Shown: piece by piece, positions 43,711-52,437 of the stretch
How the letters are laid out: every line of letters begins with the position of its first letter
Numbering within the stretch: the stretch's first letter is position 1
Origin: Streptomyces viridochromogenes
GTDB taxonomy: Bacteria > Actinomycetota > Actinomycetes > Streptomycetales > Streptomycetaceae
Assembly: GCF_001270495.1 (NCBI RefSeq)
Contig: NZ_LGUR01000184.1
Span: 1 to 64,000, forward strand
DNA length: 64,000 nt
Reading direction: 5' to 3'
The notes under the pieces: generated by a model
Seen by the model: the letters and a program-made list of their open reading frames with translations, nothing else
Databases searched by the model: none
What the model was told of the DNA's origin: nothing
Translations under genes and position numbers: made by a program

Positions 43711-44784
43711 TCAGTCGGTCGTGGCCGGGGGTGGGGCGACACTTCGGCGTACGACGATGTGGGTGCCGAGCAGGTGGTGGCTGCCGCCGGCGTGCTCGGG
43801 GTCGCGCAGGGCGATGCGGACGGCGGCGCGGCCGAGCTCCTCGGCCGGGGTGCGGACGGTGGTGAGGGGCGGGTTGAAGTCCTCGGCGAGGGGGATGTCG
43901 TTGTAGCCGACGACGGAGATGTCGTCGGGCACGCGGAGTCCCGCGTCCGCGACGGCCCGCAGGGCGCCCGCCGCGACCATGTCGTCCCCGGCGAAGACAG
44001 CTGTGAACTCCCTTGTCCGCTTGAGGAGTTCGGCCATCGCGCGCAGGCCCGCCGCGCGGCCGAGACCGCAGTCGACGACGTGTCCCGCCTCGGGCGGCAG
44101 CCCATGCTCGGCGAGCGCGGCCCGGTAGCCGGCGACGCGAGCCTCCAGCGCGGTGTTGCCGGGCAGCCCGCCGAGGAAGACGATCCGCCGGTGGCCGGCC
44201 GAGAGCAGGTGCCCGGTGATCGCCCGCGCGCCCGCCTCATTGTCGAACTCCACGACCAGGGCGGGGAGTTCGGGGCCGGGTGCCGGACGTCCGCACAGCA
44301 CGAGACGGGCGCCGGAGGAGTCGAGTGCCTGGGCGTAGTGGGCGACGCGCTCCCGGTAGGCGTCGTCCTCGACGACCCCGCCGACCAGGATCACCAGCCG
44401 CGCCCCCTCCTCCCGCATCAGCTGCACGAACTCCATCTCGCGCTGCGGGTCCCCGCCGGTCGCGCCGACCACGCACAGCCAGCCCCGGTCGGCGGCCTCC
44501 GCCTCCACGCCCTCGGCGACCTGGGCGTAGAAGGGGCTGGTCACCTGGCGGACGACTACGGCGGCCATCTTGCGGCCCCCGCCCACCAGCGCACGGGCGT
44601 GCGCGTTGGCGACGTAGTCGAGGTCACGCGCGGCCCGCAGCACGCGGGACCTGGTCGAGGTGGGCACGGGATGGTTGCCGCTCAGCGCGCGCGACGCCGT
44701 GGCCACCGACACGCCCGCCAGCTCGGCGACCTCGCGGATCGTCACCCGCCGCTTGGGCCCCGTGTCCCCCATGGTGTTCCCCAT
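43711..44784 (-). CDS. LacI-family transcriptional regulator
   Basis: 357 residues. The N-terminal helix-turn-helix is VTIREVAELAGVSVATASRALSGNHPVPTSTRSRVLRAARDLDYVANAHARAL, the hinge follows, and the rest is a periplasmic-binding-protein-like sugar sensor (VFAGDDMVAAGALRAVADAGLRVPDDISVVGYNDIPLAEDFNPPLTTVRTP). ATG at 44784 has AGGAGG six bases ahead. It lies between the solute-binding gene and the DUF2264 gene. Two palindromes resembling LacI operators near 48.3 kb are likely targets; the ligand is unknown. Confidence 0.92.
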   Translation of the reverse strand: MGNTMGDTGPKRRVTIREVAELAGVSVATASRALSGNHPVPTSTRSRVLRAARDLDYVANAHARALVGGGRKMAAVVVRQVTSPFYAQVAEGVEAEAADRGWLCVVGATGGDPQREMEFVQLMREEGARLVILVGGVVEDDAYRERVAHYAQALDSSGARLVLCGRPAPGPELPALVVEFDNEAGARAITGHLLSAGHRRIVFLGGLPGNTALEARVAGYRAALAEHGLPPEAGHVVDCGLGRAAGLRAMAELLKRTREFTAVFAGDDMVAAGALRAVADAGLRVPDDISVVGYNDIPLAEDFNPPLTTVRTPAEELGRAAVRIALRDPEHAGGSHHLLGTHIVVRRSVAPPPATTD

Positions 44785-44816
44785 CCCCCGCGCCTCCTGT
44801 TCCGCCGGCCCGCCGC

Positions 44817-46466
44817 TCACGCGTTGGCCGCGTGGTCCTTCGCGAACTCCTCGGCCATTCTGTCGCCGCCCCGGGACCGCCATGTCTTCACCGCCGCGTC
44901 CCATTCCGTGAGCGGCAGCCGCCCCGCGACGATTCCGGTGACGGTGTCGTCGAGGAGGGCCTTGAGGGTGGTGCCCTGGGCGTTCCTGGTACGCGACTGC
45001 AGACCGAAGGACGCGTCGCGGATGGCGTGCGGCACGACCTCGCGCTGCCAGGCGTGCAGGGCCCGTACGGCGTCCGGCATGCCCGGCACGAACAGCACCT
45101 GGGGGCCTTCTGCGAGGTACTTCAGCGGCAGGTTGGTGTTGTTCTCGACCTCGCCGAGCTCGGTGGGCTCGGGTGAGCCGTCCTTCGCGCGGGTGAAGTG
45201 GGTGCCCTCGACGCCGTAGTGGACGAGTTCCCACTCCTTGCTGCCGAAGGGGGCGGCGAGGAAGTCGAGGACGCGGAGCAGCATCTCGACGCGCTCCTTC
45301 CTGGCCTTCTTCAGCACGGTGTAGCCGAAGGAGCGGCGGGCCGCGACGATGCCGCCGGGTTCACCGCCGACGCTGTACGGGAGCGCCGCGGCGGGGGTCA
45401 TCCCGTCCGGTGCCTCCCGGTACTTGGGCAGGTAGGCGCCGAAGCCGTCCTGCATGGAGCCGACGGTTCCGTTGTAGTAGAGGGTGGTCAGATCGATCTG
45501 GGAGACGGACGTGGCGTCGGGGTGGAAGGAGCCGTCCTTGCGCAGCCGGGCCTGGTAGGCGATGGACGCCTTGTAGCGTTCGTCGGCGCAGCCCGGCAGG
45601 AAGACGCCGTCCTTGGTGACGGCCCAGTTCTGGGGCGCGTTGTGGGCGGCGGAGTGGACGGCGTTGCCGAACAGGGAGCCGTTGGCGGCGCCGAGCGCGT
45701 ACGTACGGCCGCCGGTGGCCCGCTTGGCCACGGCGGCGAAGTCGTCGGCGGTCCAGCCCTCCTTCATCCCCGCGTCGGCGAACATGCCCTGGTTGATCCA
45801 GAGGGTGGAGCCGGGCAGCGGGCGTTCCAGCGGGATGCCGTAGACGCGGCCGCCGATCCGGCCCATGTCGCGCCAGGCGTGGGTGGGGATGTTCGCGAGG
45901 TTGGGGTAGTCGGCGATCGCGTCGCCGGAGAGGAACGGCGTGAGGTCCTCCGCGCGCCGCTGCACGAACTCGGCCTCGCGGGGCAGCACGAACCCGGCGA
46001 ACAGGTTGATGATGTCGGGCAGGGTGTCGGTGTCGCCCGCCATGACCGTGGCCATCTTCTTCTGGTAGTCGGCCTGGGAGACGATCGTGTACTCGATCTT
46101 CACGCCGAGGGCGTTCTCGACGGCCGCCCAGAACCGGTTGGCGGAGGCCGGCTTCGGGGGCGTACCGAAGGACACCGACATGACCTTGATGGTGGAGCCG
46201 TCGCCCGGCGGGCGGGAGACGGACCGCACCAGGTCGGAGGGGTAGGCGGTGTACCCGGCCTGCACACCGGCCTCGGTGGCGGCGAGGTCGGGCTTCGGGC
46301 CGGTGGCGGGCCGGTACGTCGGCCAGGGCGCGAGTTCCTTGCCCGCGTTGGAGACGTCGCTGTCGCCGGAGCCGGTGGAGCAGGCGGTCAGCAGACCGGG
46401 GGCGGCGACTGCGGCGCCACCGGCGGCGATGGAACGCAGTACGGTACGTCGGGACATGCCGGGCAT
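44817..46466 (-). CDS. Sugar ABC transporter solute-binding lipoprotein
   Basis: 549 residues. SRRTVLRS near the start is a Tat signal and LLTAC is the lipobox, so the protein is exported folded and lipid-anchored. The mature part (TIKVMSVSFGTPPKPASANRFWAAVENALGVKIEYTIV, DTLPDIINLFAG) fits extracellular family 1 binding proteins of the LipO/YtcQ sort, which bind larger oligosaccharides. At 549 residues it is long for the class, as expected for that subgroup. AAAGG precedes the ATG. It is third in the operon after two permeases. The sugar is unknown. Confidence 0.9.
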   Translation of the reverse strand: MPGMSRRTVLRSIAAGGAAVAAPGLLTACSTGSGDSDVSNAGKELAPWPTYRPATGPKPDLAATEAGVQAGYTAYPSDLVRSVSRPPGDGSTIKVMSVSFGTPPKPASANRFWAAVENALGVKIEYTIVSQADYQKKMATVMAGDTDTLPDIINLFAGFVLPREAEFVQRRAEDLTPFLSGDAIADYPNLANIPTHAWRDMGRIGGRVYGIPLERPLPGSTLWINQGMFADAGMKEGWTADDFAAVAKRATGGRTYALGAANGSLFGNAVHSAAHNAPQNWAVTKDGVFLPGCADERYKASIAYQARLRKDGSFHPDATSVSQIDLTTLYYNGTVGSMQDGFGAYLPKYREAPDGMTPAAALPYSVGGEPGGIVAARRSFGYTVLKKARKERVEMLLRVLDFLAAPFGSKEWELVHYGVEGTHFTRAKDGSPEPTELGEVENNTNLPLKYLAEGPQVLFVPGMPDAVRALHAWQREVVPHAIRDASFGLQSRTRNAQGTTLKALLDDTVTGIVAGRLPLTEWDAAVKTWRSRGGDRMAEEFAKDHAANA

Positions 46467-46519
46467 GGGCGAATCACCTTTCTGCGTGCGGTTGTTGATG
46501 TCGTGTCGGTTCTGGTGCG

Positions 46520-47422
46520 TCAGCTCTTGACGGCGCCGGTGAGCACGCCCTTGGTGAAGTACTTCTGCAGGAACGGGTAGACGAGCAGGATCGGCACGGT
46601 GGCGATCACCAGGACGGCCATCTGCACGGTCTGCGGAGCGGTGACGGTCCCCTCGCCGGTGGTGGCGTCGGTGAGTCCGGAGCCCGCGATGACGTAGGTG
46701 CGCAGGACCTGCTGGAGGGGCCAGTGGTCGCTCTCCAGGTAGAGCGAGGCGTAGAACCAGGAGTTCCAGTACGCCACCGCGTAGAAGAGTCCTACGACGG
46801 CCAGCGCGGCCTTGGACAGGGGCAGGACGACGGAGAACAGCACCCGCCAGTCCCCCGCCCCGTCCAGGCGCGCGGCCTCGTACAGCTCCTCGGGGATGCC
46901 CTGGAAGAAGCCGCGCAGCACGACGAGGTTGAAGACGTTGACGAGGACGGGCAGCACCAGGGAGGCGTAACTGTCCAGCAGGCCCAGCTCCTTGACCAGC
47001 AGGAAGCTCGGGATCATGCCGGGCGGGAAGAGGAAGGTGAACAGGACGAGGAGCAGTACGGGCCGGCCGCCGAAGACGCCGGGGCGGGAGAGGGCGTAGG
47101 CGAGGGTGACGGTGCAGGCGAGGCTGAGCAGGGTGCCGACGACCGTCACGCCCGCGCTGACGCCGAGGGCGTGGGTGACGATGCCGCCGTCGAGGATGTC
47201 GCGGTAGGCGTCGAGGCTGGGCTCGGTCGGCCAGAGCACCCAGCCGCCGTTCGCGACGACCTCGTCGGTGGAGGCGAGCGAGGTCGACACGATGACGAGG
47301 AACGGCACGCAGACCAGCAGCACCACGGCGACGAGGGCCACCGCCTTCGCGCCCTGGGTGACGGGCCTCGGCTTCTCCATCCAGCCCGGACGGGCGGCGG
47401 GGGCACGGGTTCCGGCACTCAC
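46520..47422 (-). CDS. Sugar ABC permease (second, MalG/YtcP-like)
   Basis: 300 residues with six membrane helices. The EAA loop is GIPEELYEAARLDGAGDWRVLFSVVLPLSKAALAVVGLF, where the ATPase docks. It pairs with the next gene and is closest to the LplC/YtcP type. GTG at 47422 overlaps the stop of the first permease (GTGA). No ATPase gene is in the cluster, so the shared multi-sugar ATPase MsiK, coded elsewhere in Streptomyces, probably powers it (inference). Confidence 0.9.
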   Translation of the reverse strand: MSAGTRAPAARPGWMEKPRPVTQGAKAVALVAVVLLVCVPFLVIVSTSLASTDEVVANGGWVLWPTEPSLDAYRDILDGGIVTHALGVSAGVTVVGTLLSLACTVTLAYALSRPGVFGGRPVLLLVLFTFLFPPGMIPSFLLVKELGLLDSYASLVLPVLVNVFNLVVLRGFFQGIPEELYEAARLDGAGDWRVLFSVVLPLSKAALAVVGLFYAVAYWNSWFYASLYLESDHWPLQQVLRTYVIAGSGLTDATTGEGTVTAPQTVQMAVLVIATVPILLVYPFLQKYFTKGVLTGAVKS

Positions 47423-48315
47423 TTGTAGACCCCCTGTTCGCCGAGGCGGTGGGCGACCTTGTTGGCGGCGTAGACGAGGAGCGCGCCGATGACGCCCTTG
47501 AACAGGCCCGCGGCCGCCGCGAATCCGTAGTCGCCGCCGACGATGCCCTGGTAGTAGACGAAGGTGTCGATGATCTCGGCGGCCTCCGGGCCGACCGCGT
47601 CGCGCTGGAGGAGCATCTGCTCGAAGCCGACGGAGAGGATCTCGCCGAGCCGCATGATCAGCAGCAGCACGATCACGGGGCGGATCGCGGGCAGCGTCAC
47701 ATGCCAGAAGCGCCGCCAGGGCCCGGCGCCGTCGATGGCGGCGGCCTCGTACTGCTGCTCGTCGACCTGCGCGAGGGCGGCGAGGAAGATGATCGTGCCC
47801 CAGCCGGCGTCCTTCCAGATGACCTGGGCGACGACGAGCGGGCGGAAGGCGTCGGGGTCGCCGATGATGTCGACGGTGTGCAGCCCCATGCCGTCCAGCG
47901 AGGAGTTGAGCAGCCCGGTGTCGCCGAGGACCTGCTGGAAGAGGGCGACGACGATCACCCACGAGATGAAGTGCGGCAGATACGCCACCGACTGCACGAA
48001 GCGGCGGACCGTGCTCCAGGTGAGGCTGTGCAGCAGCAGGGCGAGGGCGAGCGGCACCGGGAAGAAGAAGACGAGCTGGAGGACGGCGATCCAGACGGTA
48101 TTGAGGACGGAGTCCCAGAACGCGCCGTCCTCGAACATCCGCTGGAAGTTGCCGAGGCGCACCCAGGGGCTGCCCCAGAGGCCGTCGAAGGGGACGTACT
48201 CCTTGAAGGCGATGACGTTGCCGACCAGGGCGCCGTAGTGGAACAGCAGGAAGTAGGCGAGGCCGGGGAGCATGAGCAGGAGGAGGGCGCGGGATTGAAA
48301 CCGTTTTCGCTCCAC
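47419..48315 (-). CDS. Sugar ABC permease (first, LplB/YtcP-partner)
   Basis: 298 residues, six helices. MLPGLAYFLLFHYGALVGNVIAFKEYVPFDGLWGSPWVRLGNFQRMF is the LplB N-terminus and VDEQQYEAAAIDGAGPWRRFWHVTLPAIRPVIVLLL the EAA loop. It is the first gene of the minus-strand operon. GTG at 48315 follows GAGGGG. Its codons 3-7 contain the sequence GAAAACGGTTTC, an operator-like palindrome, and another lies at 48353-48366 upstream. Confidence 0.9.
   Translation of the reverse strand: MERKRFQSRALLLLMLPGLAYFLLFHYGALVGNVIAFKEYVPFDGLWGSPWVRLGNFQRMFEDGAFWDSVLNTVWIAVLQLVFFFPVPLALALLLHSLTWSTVRRFVQSVAYLPHFISWVIVVALFQQVLGDTGLLNSSLDGMGLHTVDIIGDPDAFRPLVVAQVIWKDAGWGTIIFLAALAQVDEQQYEAAAIDGAGPWRRFWHVTLPAIRPVIVLLLIMRLGEILSVGFEQMLLQRDAVGPEAAEIIDTFVYYQGIVGGDYGFAAAAGLFKGVIGALLVYAANKVAHRLGEQGVYK
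48297..48308. promoter_or_regulatory. LacI-type operator candidate within the first codons
   Basis: GAAACCGTTTTC is a near-perfect palindrome with one mismatch, close to the AAACCGGTTT and AAAACGTTTT operators of the LacI family. It lies in codons 3-7 of the first permease gene and is one of a pair with 48353-48366, about 56 bp apart. Confidence 0.5.
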
Positions 48316-48352
48316 TGATCCCCTCGTATCTCGGAGTTTGAGTGAGGGGAAG

Positions 48353-48366
48353 TTAAAACGTTTTCA
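48353..48366. promoter_or_regulatory. LacI-type operator candidate before the sugar operon
   Basis: TTAAAACGTTTTCA contains a perfect 10-bp palindrome AAAACGTTTT (48355-48364), 38 bp upstream of the first permease start. It is a typical LacI-family operator core and the cluster contains a LacI gene, so self-contained repression is probable. Confidence 0.65.
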
Positions 48367-48373
48367 GACGCCA

Positions 48374-48404
48374 GTCAACAGCCCTGACAAGAAGGGCTGT
48401 TGAC
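48374..48404 (-). terminator. Perfect 12-bp terminator hairpin
   Basis: GTCAACAGCCCT (48374-48385) and AGGGCTGTTGAC (48393-48404) are exact complements with a 7-nt loop. It lies about 43 bp after the stop of the LAETG protein gene and just upstream of the sugar-operon operator, separating the two transcripts. Confidence 0.8.
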
Positions 48405-48446
48405 GGATGAGCGTTGACCGTCGACCGAGGGGCTCCCCTCGCGGGG

Positions 48447-49403
48447 TCAGCTCCTGCCGCGCCGTGCCAGGGCCACCGCTCCCCCGCCCGCGAGGAGCAG
48501 GGCCACCGCGCCACCCGCGATGTACGGCGTCATGGAGTTGCCGCCGGTCTCGGCGAGGCCCTCGTCGGATGCCTCGCCCTGAGGCTTCGCGTCACCGGCA
48601 GAGCCGGCACCCGAGCCGGCGCCCGGGTCGGTGCTCGGGTCGGTGCTCGGGTCGGTGCTCGGGTCGGCTTCCTGCGCGGGCTCGGCCGGGGTCTCGCAGG
48701 TCGCCTTGGCCAGGGTCAGGGTGCCCTGGACGTCGGCCACGTTCAGCTTCAACGGGTTGACGGAGACCTTGAGTTCGAGGGCGGTGGCGGCGGCCGTACG
48801 CGAGGTCTGCTCCGTCTTGGAGTAGTCCAGCCGTACGTCACCCACGCCCGGCACCTTGACGTCGGTGGTCCCGCCGGCGGTCAGGGTGACCTTCTTGCCC
48901 AGGACGGTGACGTCGCCGAGCAGGTTGGACGTGGCGGTCGGCGTCTTCCCGGCCTCGCAGGTCGCCCTGGAGGTGACCTGGCCGACCTCGATGAGCGAGA
49001 GCAGCGGCAGACCGGGGAGGTGGACCTTGGCGTGCGCGAGGTTGGTGTACCCCTCGGCCTTGCCGTCCTCGACGGTGGCCTTGGACTGGGCGACCTCGGC
49101 GTTCAGCACGCTGAAGGGCCGGCCGCCGTCGACGCCGTTCAACTGGGCCGTCAGCGTCGCCTTCTCGGCGCTCTGCGGCGCCTGCACTTCGTTGAGGGAG
49201 ACCGCGAGCGGGACGTTCACGGTCTTGTTGAGCAGGGAGACGTCAAGCCCGGTGCGGAGCACGACGGCACTGGCGCGACCCTTGTCACCGGTCGCGTGCG
49301 CGGAGCCCGCGGCGCCCAGTACCGCGGGACCCGCGGCCAGGGCGGTGGCCGTCGCGACGGTGGCGAGACGGCGTGCGGGCAGGCGGAAGTTCTTGCCGTT
49401 CAA
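48447..49403 (-). CDS. SCO1860-family LAETG-anchored secreted protein
   Basis: 318 residues. An Arg-rich start and a hydrophobic Ala-rich core with an HATG cleavage region give a signal peptide. The mature chain is beta-rich with paired Cys (TCEAG, TCETP), then a DPSTDPSTDPST Pro/Thr spacer, and ends GLAETGGNSMTPYIAGGAVALLLAGGGAVALARRGRS: an LAETG sortase motif, membrane helix and positive tail, suited to class E sortase. The start is a TTG at 49403 after GGGGG; no ATG or GTG fits the signal peptide. S. coelicolor SCO1860 is, as I recall, the family's namesake. Function unknown. Confidence 0.85.
   Translation of the reverse strand: MNGKNFRLPARRLATVATATALAAGPAVLGAAGSAHATGDKGRASAVVLRTGLDVSLLNKTVNVPLAVSLNEVQAPQSAEKATLTAQLNGVDGGRPFSVLNAEVAQSKATVEDGKAEGYTNLAHAKVHLPGLPLLSLIEVGQVTSRATCEAGKTPTATSNLLGDVTVLGKKVTLTAGGTTDVKVPGVGDVRLDYSKTEQTSRTAAATALELKVSVNPLKLNVADVQGTLTLAKATCETPAEPAQEADPSTDPSTDPSTDPGAGSGAGSAGDAKPQGEASDEGLAETGGNSMTPYIAGGAVALLLAGGGAVALARRGRS
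48625..48660 (-). repeat. Three 12-bp repeats coding (DPST)3
   Basis: The plus-strand unit GGGTCGGTGCTC occurs three times in a row in the stalk region of the LAETG protein and codes the DPST repeats. It is a length-variable spacer between the globular part and the cell-wall anchor. Confidence 0.9.
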
Positions 49404-49672
49404 GGTGGGGACCCCCAGAGGAGACTTGCTCGGGACCCGGCAAGAATCGCGTACCGAGAGTGAACAGTCAGCAATCCGCCAGGACTTCACTCCTACGTGG
49501 GGTTTCCGTGAACCTTTTCGAATCGTGCGGCACGGGTGTTCCATGCTTTCACCGTCGCACCGGCATCTTTCCGAATACTCGGGTTGACGCCCCGGAGCGC
49601 GAGACGGCGTGCACGACGGCATACCGCGCGGTTCCGTAACCCTCCGTCACGCGGCGTCGTGCCCCGTGGAGG

Positions 49673-50764
49673 TCAGCCGACGACCTGCCCGTTCAGCACG
49701 ATCCGCCGAGGCGCCGCAAGGACACGTACGTCCGCTCGCGGGTCGGACTCGTACACCACGAGGTCCGCCGCGGCGCCCTCCTCCAGGCCGGGTCGGCCGA
49801 GCCAGGTCCGGGCCGACCAGGTCGTCGCCGCGAGGGCCTCGACGGCGGGGATCCCGGCGGTGACCAGTTCGGCCACCTCGGCCGCCACCAGGCCGTGGGG
49901 CAGGGTGCCGCCCGCGTCCGTGCCGACGAAGACCGGGATGCCGGCGTCGTAGGCGGAGCGGACCGTGTCGTAGCGTCGTTCGTGGAGCCGGCGCATATGG
50001 GCCGACCAGCGGGGGAACCTGGACTCGCCGCCGTCGGCCAGCTTCGGGAAGGTCGCGATGTTGACCAGGGTCGGCACGATCGCCACCCCGCGCTCGGCGA
50101 ACAGCGGGATCAGGTCCTCCGTCAGGCCCGTCGCGTGCTCGATGCAGTCGATGCCCGCCTCGACGAGGTCGCGCAGCGAGTTCTCGGCGAAACAGTGCGC
50201 GGTGACCCGGGCGCCGAGCCGGTGGGCCTCCGCTATGCCCGCCTCGACCGCCGCGCGTGGCCAGGTGGGCGCCAGGTCCCCGAGGTCGCGGTCGATCCAG
50301 TCGCCGACCAGCTTGACCCAGCCGTCGCCGCGCCGGGCCTCCTGGGCGACGTAGGCGACGAGGTCCTCCGGTTCGATCTCGTGGGCGTAGCCACGGATGT
50401 AGCGGCGGGTGCGGGCGATGTGCCGGCCGGCCCTGATGATCTTCGGCAGGTCCTCGCGGTCGTCGACCCAGCGGGTGTCGGAGGGCGAGCCGGCGTCGCG
50501 GATCAGCAGGGTGCCCGCCTCCCGGTCGGTGAGCGCCTGCTTCTCCGCCACGTCGTCGTCGACCGGACCGTGCGCGCCCAGGCCCACATGGCAGTGCGCG
50601 TCGACGAGACCGGGCAGGACCCAGCCCTCGACGGTCCGGACGTCCCGGGCGTCGACGGGACGGTCGTACGAGATCCGGCCGTCGACGACCCACAGCTCGT
50701 CCCGGACGTCGTCGGACCCGACGAGGACCCGGCCCTTCACGTGCAGCACCGCGCGATCGCTCAT
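49673..50764 (-). CDS. Amidohydrolase-superfamily protein (imidazolonepropionase-like)
   Basis: 363 residues. TIM-barrel metal site: PGLVDAHCHVGLG (two His), DGWVKLVGDWIDRD (Lys, likely carboxylated), ARVTAHCFAENS (His), IDCIEHATGL (His) and FVGTDAGGTLPHGLV (Asp). The order is that of the imidazolonepropionase-like amidohydrolases. Substrate unknown. The ATG at 50764 begins MSDRAVLHVKGRVLVG. The amino-acid ABC operon lies just upstream on the same strand, 27 bp away, so a common transcript is possible. Confidence 0.85.
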   Translation of the reverse strand: MSDRAVLHVKGRVLVGSDDVRDELWVVDGRISYDRPVDARDVRTVEGWVLPGLVDAHCHVGLGAHGPVDDDVAEKQALTDREAGTLLIRDAGSPSDTRWVDDREDLPKIIRAGRHIARTRRYIRGYAHEIEPEDLVAYVAQEARRGDGWVKLVGDWIDRDLGDLAPTWPRAAVEAGIAEAHRLGARVTAHCFAENSLRDLVEAGIDCIEHATGLTEDLIPLFAERGVAIVPTLVNIATFPKLADGGESRFPRWSAHMRRLHERRYDTVRSAYDAGIPVFVGTDAGGTLPHGLVAAEVAELVTAGIPAVEALAATTWSARTWLGRPGLEEGAAADLVVYESDPRADVRVLAAPRRIVLNGQVVG

Positions 50765-50791
50765 GACTGCACCCTAATGACCGGACAGGCC

Positions 50792-51607
50792 CTAGTCCCC
50801 CTTGCCCACCTGGTCGGAGGTCTCCTCCTCGACCTCGGCCATCGCCGGGTCCAGCAGCCGCGATAGGAAATGGCGGGTGCGTTCGTGCTGCGGGTTGCCG
50901 ATGACCTGGTCGGGGGTGCCGTCCTCGACGATCACTCCGCCGTCCATGAAGACGACCCGGTCGGCGACCTCGCGTGCGAAGGTCATCTCGTGGGTGACGA
51001 CCATCATCGTCATGCCCTCGTTCGCGAGCATGCGCATCACGGCCAGTACGTCCCCCACCAGCTCGGGGTCCAGCGCCGACGTCGGCTCGTCGAAGAGCAT
51101 CACCTCGGGGCCCATGGCGAGCGCGCGGGCGATGGCGACGCGCTGCTGCTGGCCGCCGGAGAGGGACGCCGGGTATGCCGTCGCCTTCTCCGACAGGCCG
51201 ACCCGCTCCAGGTTCTCGGCGGCGACCTTGGCGGCCGTGGCCTTGTCGCGCCGGAGCACCCGGCGCTGCGGCAGGCTGAGGTTCTCGGTCACCGTGAGGT
51301 GCGGGAAGAGGTTGAACTGCTGGAAGACCATGCCGATACGGCGGCGTACGGCGTCGATGTCGACGTCCGGGTCGGTGAGCTCGGTGCCGCCGACGAAGAC
51401 CTGGCCCTTGGTGGGCTCTTCGAGCAGGTTCACACAGCGCAGCAGGGTCGACTTGCCCGAGCCGGACGGGCCGATGACGCACACGACCTCGCCCTGGCCG
51501 ATCTCCAGGTCGATGCCGCGCAGCACCTCGTTGTCGCCGAAGGACTTGTGCAGGCCACGGACTTCGATCTCCGGGCGGGAGCCGGCGGCCTGGGTCTTCT
51601 CTGTCAC
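50792..51607 (-). CDS. Polar amino-acid ABC transporter ATPase
   Basis: 271 residues. Walker [27 protein letters not shown], signature [16 protein letters not shown], Walker [20 protein letters not shown] and the His switch [22 protein letters not shown]. The motifs match GlnQ/HisP-type ATPases. GTG at 51607 overlaps the permease stop (GTGA). It is third in the operon SBP-permease-ATPase. Confidence 0.92.
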   Translation of the reverse strand: MTEKTQAAGSRPEIEVRGLHKSFGDNEVLRGIDLEIGQGEVVCVIGPSGSGKSTLLRCVNLLEEPTKGQVFVGGTELTDPDVDIDAVRRRIGMVFQQFNLFPHLTVTENLSLPQRRVLRRDKATAAKVAAENLERVGLSEKATAYPASLSGGQQQRVAIARALAMGPEVMLFDEPTSALDPELVGDVLAVMRMLANEGMTMMVVTHEMTFAREVADRVVFMDGGVIVEDGTPDQVIGNPQHERTRHFLSRLLDPAMAEVEEETSDQVGKGD

Positions 51608-52437
51608 TTCACGGCCTCCTGGGCTTTCGTCTCCATACGGCGTACGACGAAGCCGAGCGGGATGGTCACCAGGAGGTAGCACAGGCCGGCGACCAGGATC
51701 GGCGTGGAGTTGGCGGTCTGGCTGGCCAGGTCACGGCCGAACTTGGACAGTTCGCGCTCCTCCAGTGTCACGCCGAGGAACAGCACCAGCGAGGAGTCCT
51801 TGAAGAGCAGGACGAGTTCGTTGGTCAGCGGCGGCAGGATGATCCGGAACGCCTGCGGGATGATGATCGAGATCATGGCGCGGGCGGGCGAGAAGCCCAG
51901 CGAGCGCGCCGCCTCCATCTGTCCCTTGGGCACGGCCTGGATGCCCGCGCGGATCGTCTCGGCCATGTACGCGGCGGCCACCAGGCCGAGCGCGAGGGCC
52001 ACCTTGCCGTACGTACCGCCCGGGATCTCCGTGCCCGGGAAGGCCAGCGGCACGGCGACCCCGATGAAGATGAAGATCAGCAGGGCGGGCAGCCCGCGGA
52101 AGATCTCGATGTAGACGCCGGCGAGCCAGCGGTACGGCCCCACGGACGACAGCCGCATCAGCGCGATCACCATGCCGAGGACCAGCCCGACGGCGAAGCC
52201 GGACAGGGTGTACAGCACGGTGTTCTTCAGCGCGAGCGTGATGACGTCCGGGAACATCTGCCGGGCGATGTCCTCTTGCGCGAACTGGTTCGCCAGCCGG
52301 TCCCAGTCGGCCGCGACCGCGAAGGCGATCACGGCCGCGACGAAGACGACGTACTGGACGCCGCGCGACAGGCTGCGCTTCTGGCGCCGGGTCAGGCCCT
52401 TCCTCCTGGGCTGGAGCGGTACGTCCGTGCCGGTCAT
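51604..52437 (-). CDS. Polar amino-acid ABC transporter permease
   Basis: 277 residues, one permease with about five or six helices ([42 protein letters not shown]...). The signature [30 protein letters not shown] and the EAA loop [52 protein letters not shown] are of the HisM/GlnP type. ATG at 52437 overlaps the binding-protein stop (ATGA). A single permease gene, so it works as a homodimer. Confidence 0.92.
   Translation of the reverse strand: MTGTDVPLQPRRKGLTRRQKRSLSRGVQYVVFVAAVIAFAVAADWDRLANQFAQEDIARQMFPDVITLALKNTVLYTLSGFAVGLVLGMVIALMRLSSVGPYRWLAGVYIEIFRGLPALLIFIFIGVAVPLAFPGTEIPGGTYGKVALALGLVAAAYMAETIRAGIQAVPKGQMEAARSLGFSPARAMISIIIPQAFRIILPPLTNELVLLFKDSSLVLFLGVTLEERELSKFGRDLASQTANSTPILVAGLCYLLVTIPLGFVVRRMETKAQEAVK

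Noticed and set aside
41497..45219. A 1240-codon plus-strand frame
   Set aside because: It is antisense to the DUF2264 and LacI genes and shows no domain, only Gly/Arg/Val/Ala-rich shadow sequence.
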